Origin: Nocardioides sambongensis
Lineage (GTDB): Bacteria > Actinomycetota > Actinomycetes > Propionibacteriales > Nocardioidaceae
Assembly (NCBI RefSeq): GCF_006494815.1
Contig: NZ_CP041091.1
Coordinates: forward strand, 1,386,501 to 1,450,500
Length of the DNA: 64,000 bases
Direction: 5' to 3'
In this document: positions 7,015 through 20,431 of the stretch, piece by piece
How the letters are laid out: each line of letters opens with the position of its first letter
How positions within the stretch are numbered: position 1 is the stretch's first letter
The notes under the pieces: model-generated
Seen by the model: only the letters and a program-made list of their open reading frames with translations
Database searches by the model: none
What the model was told of the DNA's origin: nothing
Position numbers and translations under genes: made by a program

Positions 7015-8417
7015 AGGACCGCCTTGCGCAGGCGCTCGAGCTCGACCGGGAAGTGGCGCACCAGCGCGTCCACGTCGGGCATCGACTCGCGGCAGCTGAT
7101 CGCACCGACGTGCACCCGGCCCGCGTTGGACATCACGGTGATGTTCAGGCCCGCCCCGTGGAAGACCGGTCCGAGCGGATGCATCGCATCGATCCGGGCG
7201 CCCATGAAGTAGAGCGGCACCGGTGGTCCCGGCACGTTGGAGATCACCAGGTTGTGCACCACGGGGTGCTTCTCGGCCAGCCGCAGGTTGGCGTAGGCGC
7301 GCACCGCCAGGCCGAAGGTCCGCGGGGCGGCGAACTCGGCCCAGTCCTGGAGCGCGTCCGCCGGGATCGCGTTGTGATGGTCCTTCGCGTGCCGGTTGCG
7401 CTCGGCCATCATCCGCAGCCGCTCCTGCGGATCGGCCAGGTCGGTGCCGAGCCTGCAGAACAGGGCCGACACCTTGTTCGCCCCGTCGCTGCGCCGCGAG
7501 GCGTCCCGCACGCTGACCGGCACCGTGGCCAGCAGCGACGTCTCCGGCAGCTCGTCGCGCTCGGCCAGGTAGGCGCGCAGTGCGCCGCCGACGACGGCCA
7601 GCACCACGTCGTTGACCGTGGTCCCCGAGGCACGCTTCACCTCGCGGATCTCCTCCAGGTCGAGATCGATCAGACCGAGTGCGCGATGGCCGGTGATCGT
7701 GCCGTTGAAGGAGGTGCGCGGAGCGGAGAACGGCGCGGCCATCGCGGTGCCCTCCCGCACCCGGCCCACCGTCTTGGCGATCAGGTCGGCCGAGGGTCGG
7801 AGCACCCTGGCGAAGGTGAGCGGTCGGCCCACCGTCCCGAGCACGGCGCGTCCGAGCAGCTCGCCGCGGCTCGGGTCGCGCAGGCGGCCGGCGGGGCCGG
7901 AGACCTCGATCGGTGCTGCCTGCGGCTCCAGGGAGCACAGGTGGGAGACCAGGTTGAAGCCGGAGACGCCGTCGACCGTGGCGTGGTGCATCTTCGCGAA
8001 GACCACGACCCGCTCCGGGCCGTCCGGGCCGTCGGGCCGATAGCCCTCGATCAGCCACATCTGCCACAGCGGACGGGACCGGTCCAGCGGCAGCGAGGCG
8101 AGATGGGCGGAGAGGTCCATCAGCTCGCGGTAGCCGCCCGGGGTGGGCAGGGCCAGGCGGTGCAGGTGCCGCTCGATGTCGAAGTCCTGGTCGCGGACCC
8201 AGACCGGGTGGTCCAGGCCGAGGGGCACGCCGCGGATCTTCCGGGTGAACGCCGGGACGTCGCGCACCCGCTGCTCGATGCCGTCCAGGACGCGCGGGAA
8301 GGAGTAGCCCTCCGGCATCGTGCTCGGGTCCAGCACCATCACCGCGCAGACGTGTAGGAGCTGAGCAGGCGTCTCCAGGTAGAGGAAGCTCGCGTCCAGA
8401 CCGGACAGGCGCTGCAT
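7005..8417 (-). CDS. WS/DGAT wax ester synthase / diacylglycerol O-acyltransferase
   Basis: 470-aa bacterial WS/DGAT. The catalytic HHxxxDG motif is intact (H144-H145-A-T-V-D149-G150), and the N-terminus RLSGLDASFLYLETP is typical. The family joins acyl-CoA to diacylglycerol or long alcohols to form storage triacylglycerol or wax esters; sterol acyl acceptors have not been excluded. The gene is divergent from a LipC-like esterase with a perfect KstR site between them. Mycobacteria also keep such a pair together (Rv0221 next to lipC/Rv0220). The link suggests that carbon from sterol breakdown is stored and remobilised together. Start ATG at 8417 gives the standard N-terminus. Confidence 0.88.
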   Translation of the reverse strand: MQRLSGLDASFLYLETPAQLLHVCAVMVLDPSTMPEGYSFPRVLDGIEQRVRDVPAFTRKIRGVPLGLDHPVWVRDQDFDIERHLHRLALPTPGGYRELMDLSAHLASLPLDRSRPLWQMWLIEGYRPDGPDGPERVVVFAKMHHATVDGVSGFNLVSHLCSLEPQAAPIEVSGPAGRLRDPSRGELLGRAVLGTVGRPLTFARVLRPSADLIAKTVGRVREGTAMAAPFSAPRTSFNGTITGHRALGLIDLDLEEIREVKRASGTTVNDVVLAVVGGALRAYLAERDELPETSLLATVPVSVRDASRRSDGANKVSALFCRLGTDLADPQERLRMMAERNRHAKDHHNAIPADALQDWAEFAAPRTFGLAVRAYANLRLAEKHPVVHNLVISNVPGPPVPLYFMGARIDAMHPLGPVFHGAGLNITVMSNAGRVHVGAISCRESMPDVDALVRHFPVELERLRKAVLVG

Positions 8418-8450
8418 GCCGACTCCTTCCGGCCGGGCTCGTCCCGGCTC

Positions 8451-8464
8451 TAGAACAGGTTCCA
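8451..8464. promoter_or_regulatory. KstR operator (perfect consensus) between DGAT and esterase
   Basis: TAGAACAGGTTCCA matches TnnAACnnGTTnnA. It lies in the 79-bp divergent gap, 34 bp from the DGAT start and 33 bp from the esterase start. The esterase also has a TACCCT -10 element at 8484-8489, 7 nt before its ATG. Confidence 0.85.
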
Positions 8465-8496
8465 GGACGAGCAACGATCCGACTACCCTCGGGGTC

Positions 8497-9762
8497 ATGG
8501 GTTTCGTACGTCGCCAGCTCATCACCGCGGCGCTGACCGCGAACGCGATCCGCCCGCTGCCGGGCTTCCGCGCCGGGATCCCCGCCTTCTTCGCCGGGTG
8601 GCTGACCAGCGAGCTGGCACCCCACGTGCTGGGGCTGACCGTCGCCGACGCGGCGGTCAACGCCGCCAGCAGCCGCAAGCGGGACCTGCGGGGCCTCGCC
8701 CTCGCCGGAGCATCCAGCGTGGGGCTCGCCTACCTGCTGCGCCAGAGCCAGCGGGTGGCCGAGACCGCCGAGGAGGCCCTGGTCGAAGGGCTCGGGGTCG
8801 ACTACACCGAGCAGCTGGACGCCGTACCGACCCCGGCGGAGCTGGCCACCCCGTGGCGCAGCATCGCGAACCCGTTCGGCTACGGCGGTGCCCGCCGCAG
8901 GGCCGGCGTCCAGGTGCACCGCGACATCCCGTTCGCACCGTACGGCGGCCGCGGGATGCTCGACATCTACACCTCCGAGGTGACGCCGCCCTCCGGGGCG
9001 CCGGTGCTGTTGCAGGTGCACGGCGGCGCCTGGATCCTTGGTCGCAAGGACCAGCAGGGACTGCCGTTGATGCAGCACCTGGCGGCGAAGGGCTGGGTCT
9101 GCGTCGCGATCAACTACCGGCTCGCGCCGCGCGACCCGTGGCCGGCGCAGATCGTGGACGTGAAGGCCGCGATCGCCTGGGTGAAGGACCACATCGAGGC
9201 CTTCGGGGGCGACCCGGACTACCTGGCGATCACCGGGGGTTCGGCGGGCGGCCACCTCGCCGCGCTCGCCGCAGTCACCCCGAACGACCCCGACCTCCAG
9301 CCCGGCTTCGAGGACGCCGACACCAGCGTCCAGGTGGCGGTGCCGCACTACGGCGTCTACGACCTGTCCGGGTCGACGCAGATCTCCAGCGTGACCCAGA
9401 CCCGGGACCGGTTCCTCGCTCCGCGGGTGATGCAGCGGACCTATGCCGACGATCCGGAGGTGTTCGAGAAGGCCTCGCCGCTGCTGCGGGTGGGCGAGGA
9501 CGCCCCCGACTTCTTCGTGCTGCACGGGACCAGCGACACCCTGGTGAACGTCGGCCAGGCCCGCGCCTTCGTGCAGCGGCTGCGGGAGGTGTCGCGACAC
9601 AGCGTGGTCTACATCGAGCTGCCCGGCGCCCAACACGCCTTCGACATGTTCCCGTCCGTGCGCTCGGCCCACATCGTGCGGGCGATCGACCGCTACCTGC
9701 AGTGGCACTGGGCCGGGTGGCGGCGGGGTCGCACCAGCCCGGTCGTCGGCGAGTCCGCCTGA
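8497..9762 (+). CDS. LipC-like alpha/beta-hydrolase (esterase)
   Basis: 421-aa hydrolase of the hormone-sensitive-lipase type. Residues ~1-90 are a hydrophobic/basic N-terminal region. The catalytic half carries the oxyanion motif HGGAW (175-179), the nucleophile elbow GGSAGG (Ser249), an Asp in HGTSDTLVNV and a His in PGAQHAFDMF. Segments such as GWVCVAINYRLAP and WPAQIVDVKAAIAWVK match mycobacterial LipC. The ATG at 8497 is preferred over an upstream in-frame ATG, because that frame would contain the KstR operator and the -10 box. It probably hydrolyses lipid or steryl esters made by, or competing with, the divergent acyltransferase. Confidence 0.85.
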   Translation: MGFVRRQLITAALTANAIRPLPGFRAGIPAFFAGWLTSELAPHVLGLTVADAAVNAASSRKRDLRGLALAGASSVGLAYLLRQSQRVAETAEEALVEGLGVDYTEQLDAVPTPAELATPWRSIANPFGYGGARRRAGVQVHRDIPFAPYGGRGMLDIYTSEVTPPSGAPVLLQVHGGAWILGRKDQQGLPLMQHLAAKGWVCVAINYRLAPRDPWPAQIVDVKAAIAWVKDHIEAFGGDPDYLAITGGSAGGHLAALAAVTPNDPDLQPGFEDADTSVQVAVPHYGVYDLSGSTQISSVTQTRDRFLAPRVMQRTYADDPEVFEKASPLLRVGEDAPDFFVLHGTSDTLVNVGQARAFVQRLREVSRHSVVYIELPGAQHAFDMFPSVRSAHIVRAIDRYLQWHWAGWRRGRTSPVVGESA

Positions 9763-9798
9763 CCCGCGGACCGTCCACCCCGGACGACCCGGCAAGCC

Positions 9799-11058
9799 TC
9801 AGAAGCCGACCGCCGCCGTCGGCGCGGCGTCGGTGCGCAGCCCGTGCCACAGGGCGCGGGCGGCACCGGGCTGCGCCTCGCTGATCACGCCCGCCCGGGC
9901 CAGGCCGAGCAGGTTGGTCCCACCGAGGTACGCCGCACCCAGCGCCTGCACCGGGAGCCGCAGGTCGGCCTCGGCGCCGGTGCGCTCCACCTCGGCGGTG
10001 CCGGTGGCGTCGGCACGGATCCGCCACCGGCCCTGGTTCCACGGCGCCGCGGAGTCGGCGACCTCGACGACGACGTCGCAGGGCGCGCTCCAGCTGCGCG
10101 CCATCAGCGCCTCGGGCAGGTCCACCAAGCGCACCCAGAGGCTGTCGAAGGTCTCCACGGACGCAGTGGCGCGAGGGCCGCCGGCCCAGGTCAGCAGCGG
10201 GTCCTCACTCCCGACGGTGCGCACCTTGACGGTGCCGACGAGGTCGAAGTCGACCAGCCGGCGCAGCAGCGTCAGCCGGGCGGCCGGTTCGCCGACCACC
10301 GCCCACACGTCGAGCTCGGCGGCCGGCCGACCGCGCTCCCACTTGTCCTCGCGCCGGAACATCGCACAACCCACGTCCCGGCCGTCCCGGCGGGCGAACA
10401 GCACCCGCCACGACTCCTTGTCGCGGACGTGCTCGGGCAGCTCCAGGCAGAGGCGTTCGTAGTAGTCCGGAGCGCCGATGACCGCGCCCGCCTCGGCGGT
10501 GTCGCGGTGACACGCCAGCATCCGCGCCGGCACGTCGGCATCGGTGACCGTCGCCATCCGCGTGCTGATCGCGGCGGCGGCCTCGTCCAGCCCGGGCGCC
10601 GTCAGGGTGGTCCCCCGCGACAGCCCGACCTCCAGCTCGAGCGAAGCCAGGCCGTAGCCGTGCCGTCCGTAGATGGCGGGCTCGCTGGCATGCAGGGCGG
10701 AGAGATGGGTGCCGGACTCGGCGTGCACCTGCTCGAAGTGGTGACGCAGCATGGCCGACAGCACGCCCCGGCGCCGGTGGTCGGGGTGCACGCCCACCCA
10801 GGTCAGTCCGGCGCACGGCACCTGCCGCGGCGTACCGTCGCCTCCGGCCAGGGCGAGCTGGAGCGGGTACACCCCGTAGATCCCCGGGTACGTCGCCTCG
10901 TCCGCCCCGTCGATCTCGGCCGCGAACCGCTGGTCCGGGCGCACGCCGGTGAGCATCAGATCGCTCGGGTGCGCCAGCACCTCCTGGAACCAGACCAGGT
11001 CGTCACTCGCGCGATAGCGGTCCGCATCGCCGGCCGGTCCCACCCGTATCTCGCTCAT
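9799..11058 (-). CDS. Eis-like GNAT N-acetyltransferase
   Basis: 419-aa protein with the three-part plan of Eis: an N-terminal GNAT domain (WVGVHPDHRRRGVLSAMLRHH is the acetyl-CoA loop, around residue 90), a second GNAT-like domain and a C-terminal SCP2-like domain. The chain ends in a carboxyl Phe (AAVGF), typical of the family, where the C-terminus takes part in catalysis. Eis enzymes acetylate amines, including aminoglycosides and Lys residues; the natural substrate here is unknown. It is convergent with the esterase and upstream of the FadE34 gene. No KstR site was found near its start. Confidence 0.85.
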   Translation of the reverse strand: MSEIRVGPAGDADRYRASDDLVWFQEVLAHPSDLMLTGVRPDQRFAAEIDGADEATYPGIYGVYPLQLALAGGDGTPRQVPCAGLTWVGVHPDHRRRGVLSAMLRHHFEQVHAESGTHLSALHASEPAIYGRHGYGLASLELEVGLSRGTTLTAPGLDEAAAAISTRMATVTDADVPARMLACHRDTAEAGAVIGAPDYYERLCLELPEHVRDKESWRVLFARRDGRDVGCAMFRREDKWERGRPAAELDVWAVVGEPAARLTLLRRLVDFDLVGTVKVRTVGSEDPLLTWAGGPRATASVETFDSLWVRLVDLPEALMARSWSAPCDVVVEVADSAAPWNQGRWRIRADATGTAEVERTGAEADLRLPVQALGAAYLGGTNLLGLARAGVISEAQPGAARALWHGLRTDAAPTAAVGF

Positions 11059-11105
11059 GGTCCTCAGCGAACCGCATCAGGAGACCCGGGCTCAACCGGG
11101 ATTCC

Positions 11106-15069
<3,964 letters not shown>

Positions 15070-15080
<11 letters not shown>

Positions 15081-15843
15081 CGACGGCCTCGCTCACCGCG
15101 GCGTCGGGCTTGCGGAAGTAGAGCACCATGCTCTTGCCGATCATCGGGTCGAGCACCTTGCCCGCGACCTTGAGCGCGGTCGGCTGCTTCATGATCTCCC
15201 ACACCAGGAGCTTGTGGTAGGCCTTGGCCAACGGGTGCTCGTCGTTCTCGACGCCGACCGCGCACTTGATCCACCAGTACGGCGCGTGCAGGCCGTGCGT
15301 GTAGGCCTTGCCCTCGAACACCATCGCCTCACCCGGTGTGCCGTCGTTGAACCGGCCGGCCTTGGTGACCTTGTCGATGAGCTCGTGGTCGGTGTAGATC
15401 CGGATGTGGCCACCGGGCGCGTTGTGGTAGTCGGCCGACAGCTTCCAATTGACCACCTCGGGCAGCCAGCGCGGCACCGAGACGGCGAGGGTGCCGCCGG
15501 GCCGCAGCACCCGGACCAGCTCCTTGATCGCGTCGACGTCGGCGTGGATGTGCTCCAGCACCTCGGCGGCGACGATCCGGTCGAACTCGCCGTCGGCGAA
15601 GGGCAGGGCGAGCGCGTCGCCCTGCTTCACGTCGGCCTCGGCGCCGTCGGGCACCTCCCCCGCCTCCTTCATCGCGACGAAGAGGTCGCGCACCCCGGCC
15701 AGCTCGTCGGCGTCCAGGTCGAACGCGATCACGTCGGCGCCGCGGCGATACATCTCGAAGCTGTGCCGCCCGGCACCGGCGCCCATGTCGAGCACCCGGT
15801 CGCCCGGTCGCAGCCCCAGCCGGTCGAAGTCAACGGTCAGCAT
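15070..15843 (-). CDS. Class I SAM-dependent methyltransferase (UbiE/Methyltransf_11 type)
   Basis: 257 aa. Motif I VLDMGAGAGRHSFEMYRRG (~residue 18), the acidic end of beta-2 (VIAFDLD), KQGDALALPFADGEFD and the post-motif EVLEHI are all intact. The C-terminal half (HNAPGGHIRIYTDHELIDKV, YWWIKCAVGVENDEHPLAK) shows an extended substrate domain rather than a minimal methylase. It starts 4 bp after the glycosyltransferase stop and overlaps the toroid gene, so the three are co-transcribed. M. tuberculosis has a comparable GT/methyltransferase pair (Rv0225/Rv0224c); that comparison is from memory. Substrate unknown. Confidence 0.82.
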
Positions 15844-15847
15844 GGCG

Positions 15848-17115
15848 TCAGTTCTCCTCGGTGGTAGAGGTGGCTCCGCGCTCCGCGCGGAAGTCGTCGA
15901 TCACGTGCTGGTAGGCGTCGGCCACCTTCTCGGCCACGGCACGCCAGCTGAAGTGCTCCTCGACCCGCCGGCGCCCGGCGGCGCCCATCCGCGCACGGCG
16001 GTCCGGGTCGTCGAGCATCCGCTCGAGGGCGGCGTACAGCTCGCCGACGTCGCCCGGGGGGACCAGGTCGGCGCACTCGCCGTCCTCTCCCACCACCTCG
16101 GGGATCGCTCCGGCCCGGGAGACGACCAAGGGCGTCGCGCAGGCCATCATCTCCGCGGTCGGCAGGGAGAAGCCCTCGTAGAGCGAGGGCACGCAGGCGA
16201 GCTCGGCCGACCCCATCAGCTCGACCAGCTCCTGGTCGGTGAGACCGTTCGCGAACCGTACGGCGTCGCCGATGCCGAGCTTCTCGATCAGCTTCTCCGT
16301 GCGTCCGCCGGGGCTCGGCCGGGTGACCAGCACCAACTCCAGGTCGCGCTCGGTGCGCAGCTTGGCGAACGCCTCGAGCAGGGTCGCGATCCCCTTCATC
16401 GGGGCGTCCGCACTCGCCATGGCCATGATCCGGCCGGGCACCCGCGGCTTGGTCGGCGGCACGAACATGTCGTCGACGCCGAGCAGGATGACCTGCATCC
16501 GGGCGGGGTCGACGCCGAAGTCCTTGGCGATGTCCCGCTTGGAGGTCTCCGACGGCGTCAGGATCCAGCGCGCCCGGCGAGCGACGGCCGCCTGCATCCG
16601 CAGGAAGCCGTACCAGCGGCGCACGGTGAACTTGCGCCACGGGTTCCGGGTCTGGGCGAGGTCGATGCGCCGGTCGAAGGTGATCGGGTGGTGGATCGTG
16701 GTGATCATCGGCAACCCGACCTTCTCCTCGATGTCGAGCAGGCCGTGGCCGAGCACCTGGTTGTCGTGGACGATGTCGAAGTCTTCCTTGCGCTCCTCGA
16801 GCACGCGGGCGATGCGACGGGCGAAGGTGCGCGGCTCGGGGAAGCCGGCCGTGCACATGATCGCGAACTCCTGGACGTCGATGCTGTCGCGGAACTCGCG
16901 CGGCTTGGGGATCCGGAAGGGGTCCGGCTCGCGGTAGAGGTCCAGGCTGGGCACCTTGGTCAGCGCCACACCCTCGTCGAGCTCGGGGTAGGGCTGTCCG
17001 GAGAACACCTCGACGGTGTGTCCGAGACGGACCAGCTCGCGGCTCAGGTGACGCAGGTAGACACCTTGCCCCCGACGTGGGGCTTGCTGCGATAGGACAG
17101 CAGGGCGATCCGCAT
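15848..17115 (-). CDS. GT4 family glycosyltransferase (one-base break near N-terminus)
   Basis: About 422 aa when repaired. N-domain: MRIALLSYRSKPHVGG then QGVYLRHLSRELVRLGHTVEVFSG. C-domain: a nucleotide-sugar fold with SADAPMKGIATLLEAFAKL and the family signature PSLYEGFSLPTAEMMACATPLV. The break is in the run at about 17069-17073: one extra G joins the canonical start (ATG 17115, GAGGAG Shine-Dalgarno upstream) to the rest. The central VRRWYGFLRMQ loop is basic. It probably transfers a sugar to a lipid or small molecule on the cytoplasmic side. It heads a GT-MT-toroid operon divergent from kstR, with a near-consensus KstR site between. Confidence 0.82.
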
Positions 17116-17216
17116 ACGACTCTCCTCGGTGGGCGGTGGCTCCTGACCGGAGCCCCCTCGGCTCCGACCACTCGTCACGGCGCCGCACTCGCGGGGAGCT
17201 GGGGCCGGAACAAAAC

Positions 17217-17230
17217 TGGAACGTGTTTCT
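17217..17230. promoter_or_regulatory. KstR operator (one mismatch) between glycosyltransferase and kstR
   Basis: TGGAACGTGTTTCT agrees with TnnAACnnGTTnnA except for the last base (T instead of A). Its position in the 254-bp divergent gap would allow autoregulation of kstR and control of the glycosyltransferase operon. TAGCCT at about 17251 is a possible -10 for kstR. Confidence 0.65.
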
Positions 17231-17369
17231 GATTATGCGCTACGTGCGAGTAGCCTAGACACACCCGTCCGCAGTCTGTCGACCAGATCGGCCCCCGCAT
17301 CGGTCCACCTCGGTCCGGAGCGTCGCGGACGGCGACCGAAGCCCACTCCGCGCCACCCGAGGAGACCTC

Positions 17370-17993
17370 GTGACCACGAACTCGCTGACCTCCACCAGCG
17401 ATCGCGAGAGCGCCGACGCCGGCGGTTCCGCCGCCCAGCGCGATCGGCGGCGGAGGATCCTGGACGCGACGTACGCGTTGGCCAGCGAAGGCGGCTTCGA
17501 CGCGGTGCAGATGCGCGCGGTGGCCGAGAAGGCCGACGTCGCCCTCGGCACCCTCTACCGCTACTTCCCCTCGAAGATCCACCTGCTGGTCTCCGCCCTG
17601 GGGCGTCAGTTCGACGAGTCCGTGCCCCGCCTGACCGAGCGTCCCGTGCCCGGCGACACCCCTGCCGACCGCGTGCTCTACGTGCTCAAGCGGATGGCGC
17701 GCGGCATGCAGGGCGACCCGAAGCTGACCGAGGCGCTGACCCGCGCCTTCATGTTCGCCGACAGCAGTGTCACCGCCGAGATCCACGCGGTCGGGATGTC
17801 GATGACCTCGCTGGTCACCCACGCGATGCGCGGCAACGACGACGGCCGGGAGATCACCGAGGAGGAGATCGCCGTCGCCCGGGTGCTCGGTGACGTGTGG
17901 CTCTCCGCCCTCGTCGCCTGGGTGACCGGACGGTCCAGCGCCCCGGAGACCGCGGCCCACATGGAGACCGCGGTCCGCCTCGTGCTGCACTGA
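17370..17993 (+). CDS. kstR: KstR, TetR-family repressor of sterol catabolism
   Basis: 207 aa. The N-terminal TetR domain (RRRRILDATYALASEGGFDAVQ, recognition region VAEKADVALGTLYRYFPSK, ~residues 28-70) is nearly identical in pattern to mycobacterial KstR. The ligand half keeps MQGDPKLTEALTRAFMFAD and VLGDVWLSALVAWVTGR. KstR represses sterol uptake and side-chain/ring genes and is released by 3-oxo-steroid CoA thioesters. Five matching operators lie in this window. The GTG at 17370 has a GAGGAG Shine-Dalgarno and a long leader, so its message is not leaderless, unlike its targets. Confidence 0.93.
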   Translation: MTTNSLTSTSDRESADAGGSAAQRDRRRRILDATYALASEGGFDAVQMRAVAEKADVALGTLYRYFPSKIHLLVSALGRQFDESVPRLTERPVPGDTPADRVLYVLKRMARGMQGDPKLTEALTRAFMFADSSVTAEIHAVGMSMTSLVTHAMRGNDDGREITEEEIAVARVLGDVWLSALVAWVTGRSSAPETAAHMETAVRLVLH

Positions 17994-18000
17994 TTCCAGG

Positions 18001-18022
18001 CTGAGCCGAGGCGCTGCCTCAG
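18001..18022. terminator. Small hairpin between convergent kstR and SDR genes
   Basis: GAGGC-GCT-GCCTC (18008-18020) is flanked by CTGAG/CTCAG. It fills the 25-bp gap between two stops and overlaps the SDR stop. A short GC hairpin without a U-tract, plausible as a bidirectional terminator. Confidence 0.4.
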
Positions 18023-18774
18023 GCGCCGAACGCGTGGGTCGAGGTCACCCCGCCGTCGATGGCGATCTCGGCACCGTTGACGTAGCCGGACTCGTCCGAG
18101 GCCAGGTAGACGTAGAGCGGTGCGATGTCGTCGGGCTGGCCGACCCGTCGCAGCGGGACCTTGGAGGCGCCGTACTCCATCGCGGCATCCCCGCCGTGCA
18201 CCCGGGTCATCGGAGTGTCGATCATCCCGGGATGCACGGAGTTGACCCGGATCCCCTTCGGGCCGAGCTCCATCGCGGCGCACTTGGTCATCCCACGGAT
18301 CGCCCACTTGGTGGCCGCGTAGGCCGAGCAGGAGGGCATCCCGGCCAGGCCCTCCACCGAGGACGCGTTGATGATCGAGCCGCCGCCGTTCTCGCGCATG
18401 GACCGGGTCACCGCCTGCATCCCCAGGAAGCAGCCCAGCTGGTTGACCCGCCAGAGCAGCTCCACCTCGGAGGCGGGCATCCGCTCGATCTCGCCGAACC
18501 GCAGCACGCCGGCGTTGTTGGCCAGCACGCTGATCGCGCCGAACCGCTGCTCGGTGTCCGAGACCAGCGTCGCCCAGGACGCCTCGTCGCTCACGTCGTG
18601 GTGGGCGAAGTGGGCGGCCTCGCCCAGCTCGTCGGCCAGTGCCTGCCCGGCCTCCTTGGCCACGTCGGCGATGACCACCTTGGCGCCCTCGGCGACGAAC
18701 TCGCGGACGATCGCGGCGCCCTGGCCCTGCGCGCCGCCGGTGACGATCGCGACCTTGCTGTCCAGACGACCCAT
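18019..18774 (-). CDS. Short-chain dehydrogenase, hydroxysteroid dehydrogenase type
   Basis: 251-aa classical SDR. Cofactor motif [11 protein letters not shown] (~residues 13-23), NNAG (~89), catalytic Ser with YAATK (Tyr/Lys), and C-terminal [13 protein letters not shown] TGGAxGxG loop with Asp after beta-2 (IADV) suggests NAD+. The closest known type is the 3-alpha/20-beta-hydroxysteroid dehydrogenase group. It would interconvert hydroxyl and keto groups of steroid intermediates, though sequence alone cannot fix the position. Last gene of the operon starting at 21444, 25 bp after the Hsd4A-like gene. Confidence 0.8.
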   Translation of the reverse strand: MGRLDSKVAIVTGGAQGQGAAIVREFVAEGAKVVIADVAKEAGQALADELGEAAHFAHHDVSDEASWATLVSDTEQRFGAISVLANNAGVLRFGEIERMPASEVELLWRVNQLGCFLGMQAVTRSMRENGGGSIINASSVEGLAGMPSCSAYAATKWAIRGMTKCAAMELGPKGIRVNSVHPGMIDTPMTRVHGGDAAMEYGASKVPLRRVGQPDDIAPLYVYLASDESGYVNGAEIAIDGGVTSTHAFGA

Positions 18775-18799
18775 CAGTGACTCCCGTTCCCGCTCGCGG

Positions 18800-19702
18800 T
18801 CAGACCGTGAGCTGCATGATCGAATCGGCCGCGAACCCGACGGAGGGGTCGCGGTCGCCGAAGAACCCGCCGAGCTGCTGGTCGAGGTCCTCGGCGTTCC
18901 ACAGGTCGCCGGCGGCGTCGAACCGCTGCTCGACGACCGGTGCCGCGACCAGTGCGACCATGCCGCCGTAGACGACGAAGACCTGACCGGTGATGTTGCT
19001 CGCCGCCGGCGAGGCCAGGTAGGCGACCAGGGGTGCCACGTGGTCGGCCGAGTAGGGGTCGACCTTCGCGCCCGACTGGTCCGCACCGAACACCTGCGCC
19101 GTCATCGCGGTCCGCGCCCGCGGGCAGATCGCGTTGGCCCTGACCCCGATCCGGGAGAGCCCGCGGGCGGTGGAGAGGGTGAGCGCGGCGATGCCCGCCT
19201 TGGCGGCGGCGTAGTTCGCCTGGCCGGGCGACCCGCCCAGGAACGCCTCGGACGCGGTGTTGACGACGGCCGCCTCGACCGTCCCGGACTCCGACGCCTT
19301 CGCCTGCTCGCGCCAGTACGACGCGGCGTTGCGGGAGAGCAGGAAGTGACCGCGCAGGTGGACGGCGATGACCGCGTCCCACTCCTCGTCGGAGAGGTTG
19401 AACAGCATCCGGTCGCGGGTCATCCCGGCGTTGTTGACCACGATGTCGAGGCGGCCGAAGCCGTCGACCGCGGCGGCCATCATCGCGTCGGCGGTGGCCC
19501 GGTCGCTCACGTCGCCGCCCACGGCCACGGCCTCGCCGCCGCGGGAGCGGATCTCCTCGACCGCCTGGTCACCGGCGCCGGGCAGGTCGTTGACGACCAC
19601 CCGTGCTCCGGCGTCGGCGAGCGCCAGGGCCTCGGCCCTGCCGAGGCCGGCTCCGGCCCCCGTGACGATGGCGACCTTGCCGTCCAGATCGGTGTTGCTC
19701 AC
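18800..19702 (-). CDS. hsd4A: Hsd4A-like SDR (17-beta-hydroxysteroid / 3-hydroxyacyl-CoA dehydrogenase)
   Basis: 300-aa SDR. Cofactor motif [15 protein letters not shown] (~residues 15-29), [21 protein letters not shown], and YAAAK preceded by NTASEA. The C-terminus extends to about residue 300, longer than FabG-type SDRs and like Hsd4A (Rv3502c). That enzyme acts on 3-hydroxyacyl-CoA steroid side chains and on 17-hydroxysteroids. The GTG start overlaps the ferredoxin stop (GTGA). Rv3502c likewise follows the ferredoxin gene fdxD, so context supports the call. The tail (ADSIMQLTV) is ordinary, not a targeting signal. Confidence 0.8.
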   Translation of the reverse strand: MSNTDLDGKVAIVTGAGAGLGRAEALALADAGARVVVNDLPGAGDQAVEEIRSRGGEAVAVGGDVSDRATADAMMAAAVDGFGRLDIVVNNAGMTRDRMLFNLSDEEWDAVIAVHLRGHFLLSRNAASYWREQAKASESGTVEAAVVNTASEAFLGGSPGQANYAAAKAGIAALTLSTARGLSRIGVRANAICPRARTAMTAQVFGADQSGAKVDPYSADHVAPLVAYLASPAASNITGQVFVVYGGMVALVAAPVVEQRFDAAGDLWNAEDLDQQLGGFFGDRDPSVGFAADSIMQLTV

Positions 19703-19896
19703 GCGTCCTCCTCCAGCCTGATCGCTGCGCGCGGGCACGCCGCCACGGCACGCTTCACGTCGGCCTCGTTGTCATCAGTCGTCTCGTCGGTGCTCAGCTG
19801 GAGGAAGTCGTCGTCGTCCAGCTCGAACACCTCGGGAGCCATCGCCTCGCAGAGCCCGTTGCTCTCGCAGAGGTCGAAGTCCACCTTGATCTTCAT
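19699..19896 (-). CDS. fdxD: Small ferredoxin, [3Fe-4S] type (FdxD-like)
   Basis: 65-aa ferredoxin. The first cluster motif is CESNGLC followed by EAM, where the position of a further cysteine is replaced, and the distal Cys is in ACPRAAI. This is the pattern of [3Fe-4S] ferredoxins that feed P450s. Acidic core (FELDDDDFL). Start chosen at ATG 19896 (MKIKVDFD) because AAGGAG lies 8 nt upstream; the ATG at 19902 would leave only 2 nt. It is followed by the Hsd4A-like SDR with GTGA overlap and preceded by a flavin reductase two genes upstream, so it is probably the electron carrier of a sterol-induced redox chain. Confidence 0.88.
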   Translation of the reverse strand: MKIKVDFDLCESNGLCEAMAPEVFELDDDDFLQLSTDETTDDNEADVKRAVAACPRAAIRLEEDA

Positions 19897-19960
19897 TTCC
19901 ATCACTCCTTGCCGCGTTGCGTTGCCGTCGGTCCCACCCGCTGGGACCTTGGAGGCCGGT

Positions 19961-20428
19961 TCAGACCATCTTGCGGTGGTCCCAGCTCGCCACCTGCTCG
20001 GGATGGATCACCACGGCGACCCGCTTGGCGGCCTGCTTCTCCACGGTCTGGCGCCCGATGTCGCCGAGCTCCTCGAAGCTGCCGGCACCCGCCATCCGGG
20101 TCACCACGGCCGCCCCGATCTCGAGGATCCGGTCGCGTTCGCGGACGATCTCGGCGCGCCCGGCGATGGAGACGCCACGCAGCTCGAAGTAGTCGGTGCC
20201 GTCCTCGACCAACGCGCTGAGCCGGTCGTCGCGCTCGAGGTTCCGGATCTTCTGGCTGCGCCCGTAGGTCCAGAACGTGATCCGGTCGTCGATCAGGGCG
20301 TAGAAGAGGGTGGTCAGGTGCGGCGCGCCGTCCGGGCCGACGCTCGCCACCTGGACCTTGAGGTTCTCGGCGAGCATCGCGTCGATCTCGCCGGGGGTCA
20401 TCCGCACCCCCTCCCGGCCACCGCTCAT
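19961..20428 (-). CDS. Pyridoxamine-5'-phosphate-oxidase-fold flavoprotein
   Basis: 155-aa split beta-barrel protein (VQVASVGPDGAPHLTTLFYALIDDRITFWTYGRSQKIRNLERDDRL). The pattern is typical of FMN or F420-binding members of the PNPOx-like group. Two of its strands carry the cofactor loop (TYGRSQK). It sits between ferredoxin reductase and ferredoxin in a KstR-type operon, 3 bp after the reductase stop. A role in reducing a steroid ring or protecting flavin redox partners is conceivable but not shown by sequence. Start ATG at 20428; an internal Met at residue 10 is an alternative. Confidence 0.75.
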   Translation of the reverse strand: MSGGREGVRMTPGEIDAMLAENLKVQVASVGPDGAPHLTTLFYALIDDRITFWTYGRSQKIRNLERDDRLSALVEDGTDYFELRGVSIAGRAEIVRERDRILEIGAAVVTRMAGAGSFEELGDIGRQTVEKQAAKRVAVVIHPEQVASWDHRKMV

Positions 20429-20431
20429 CGC

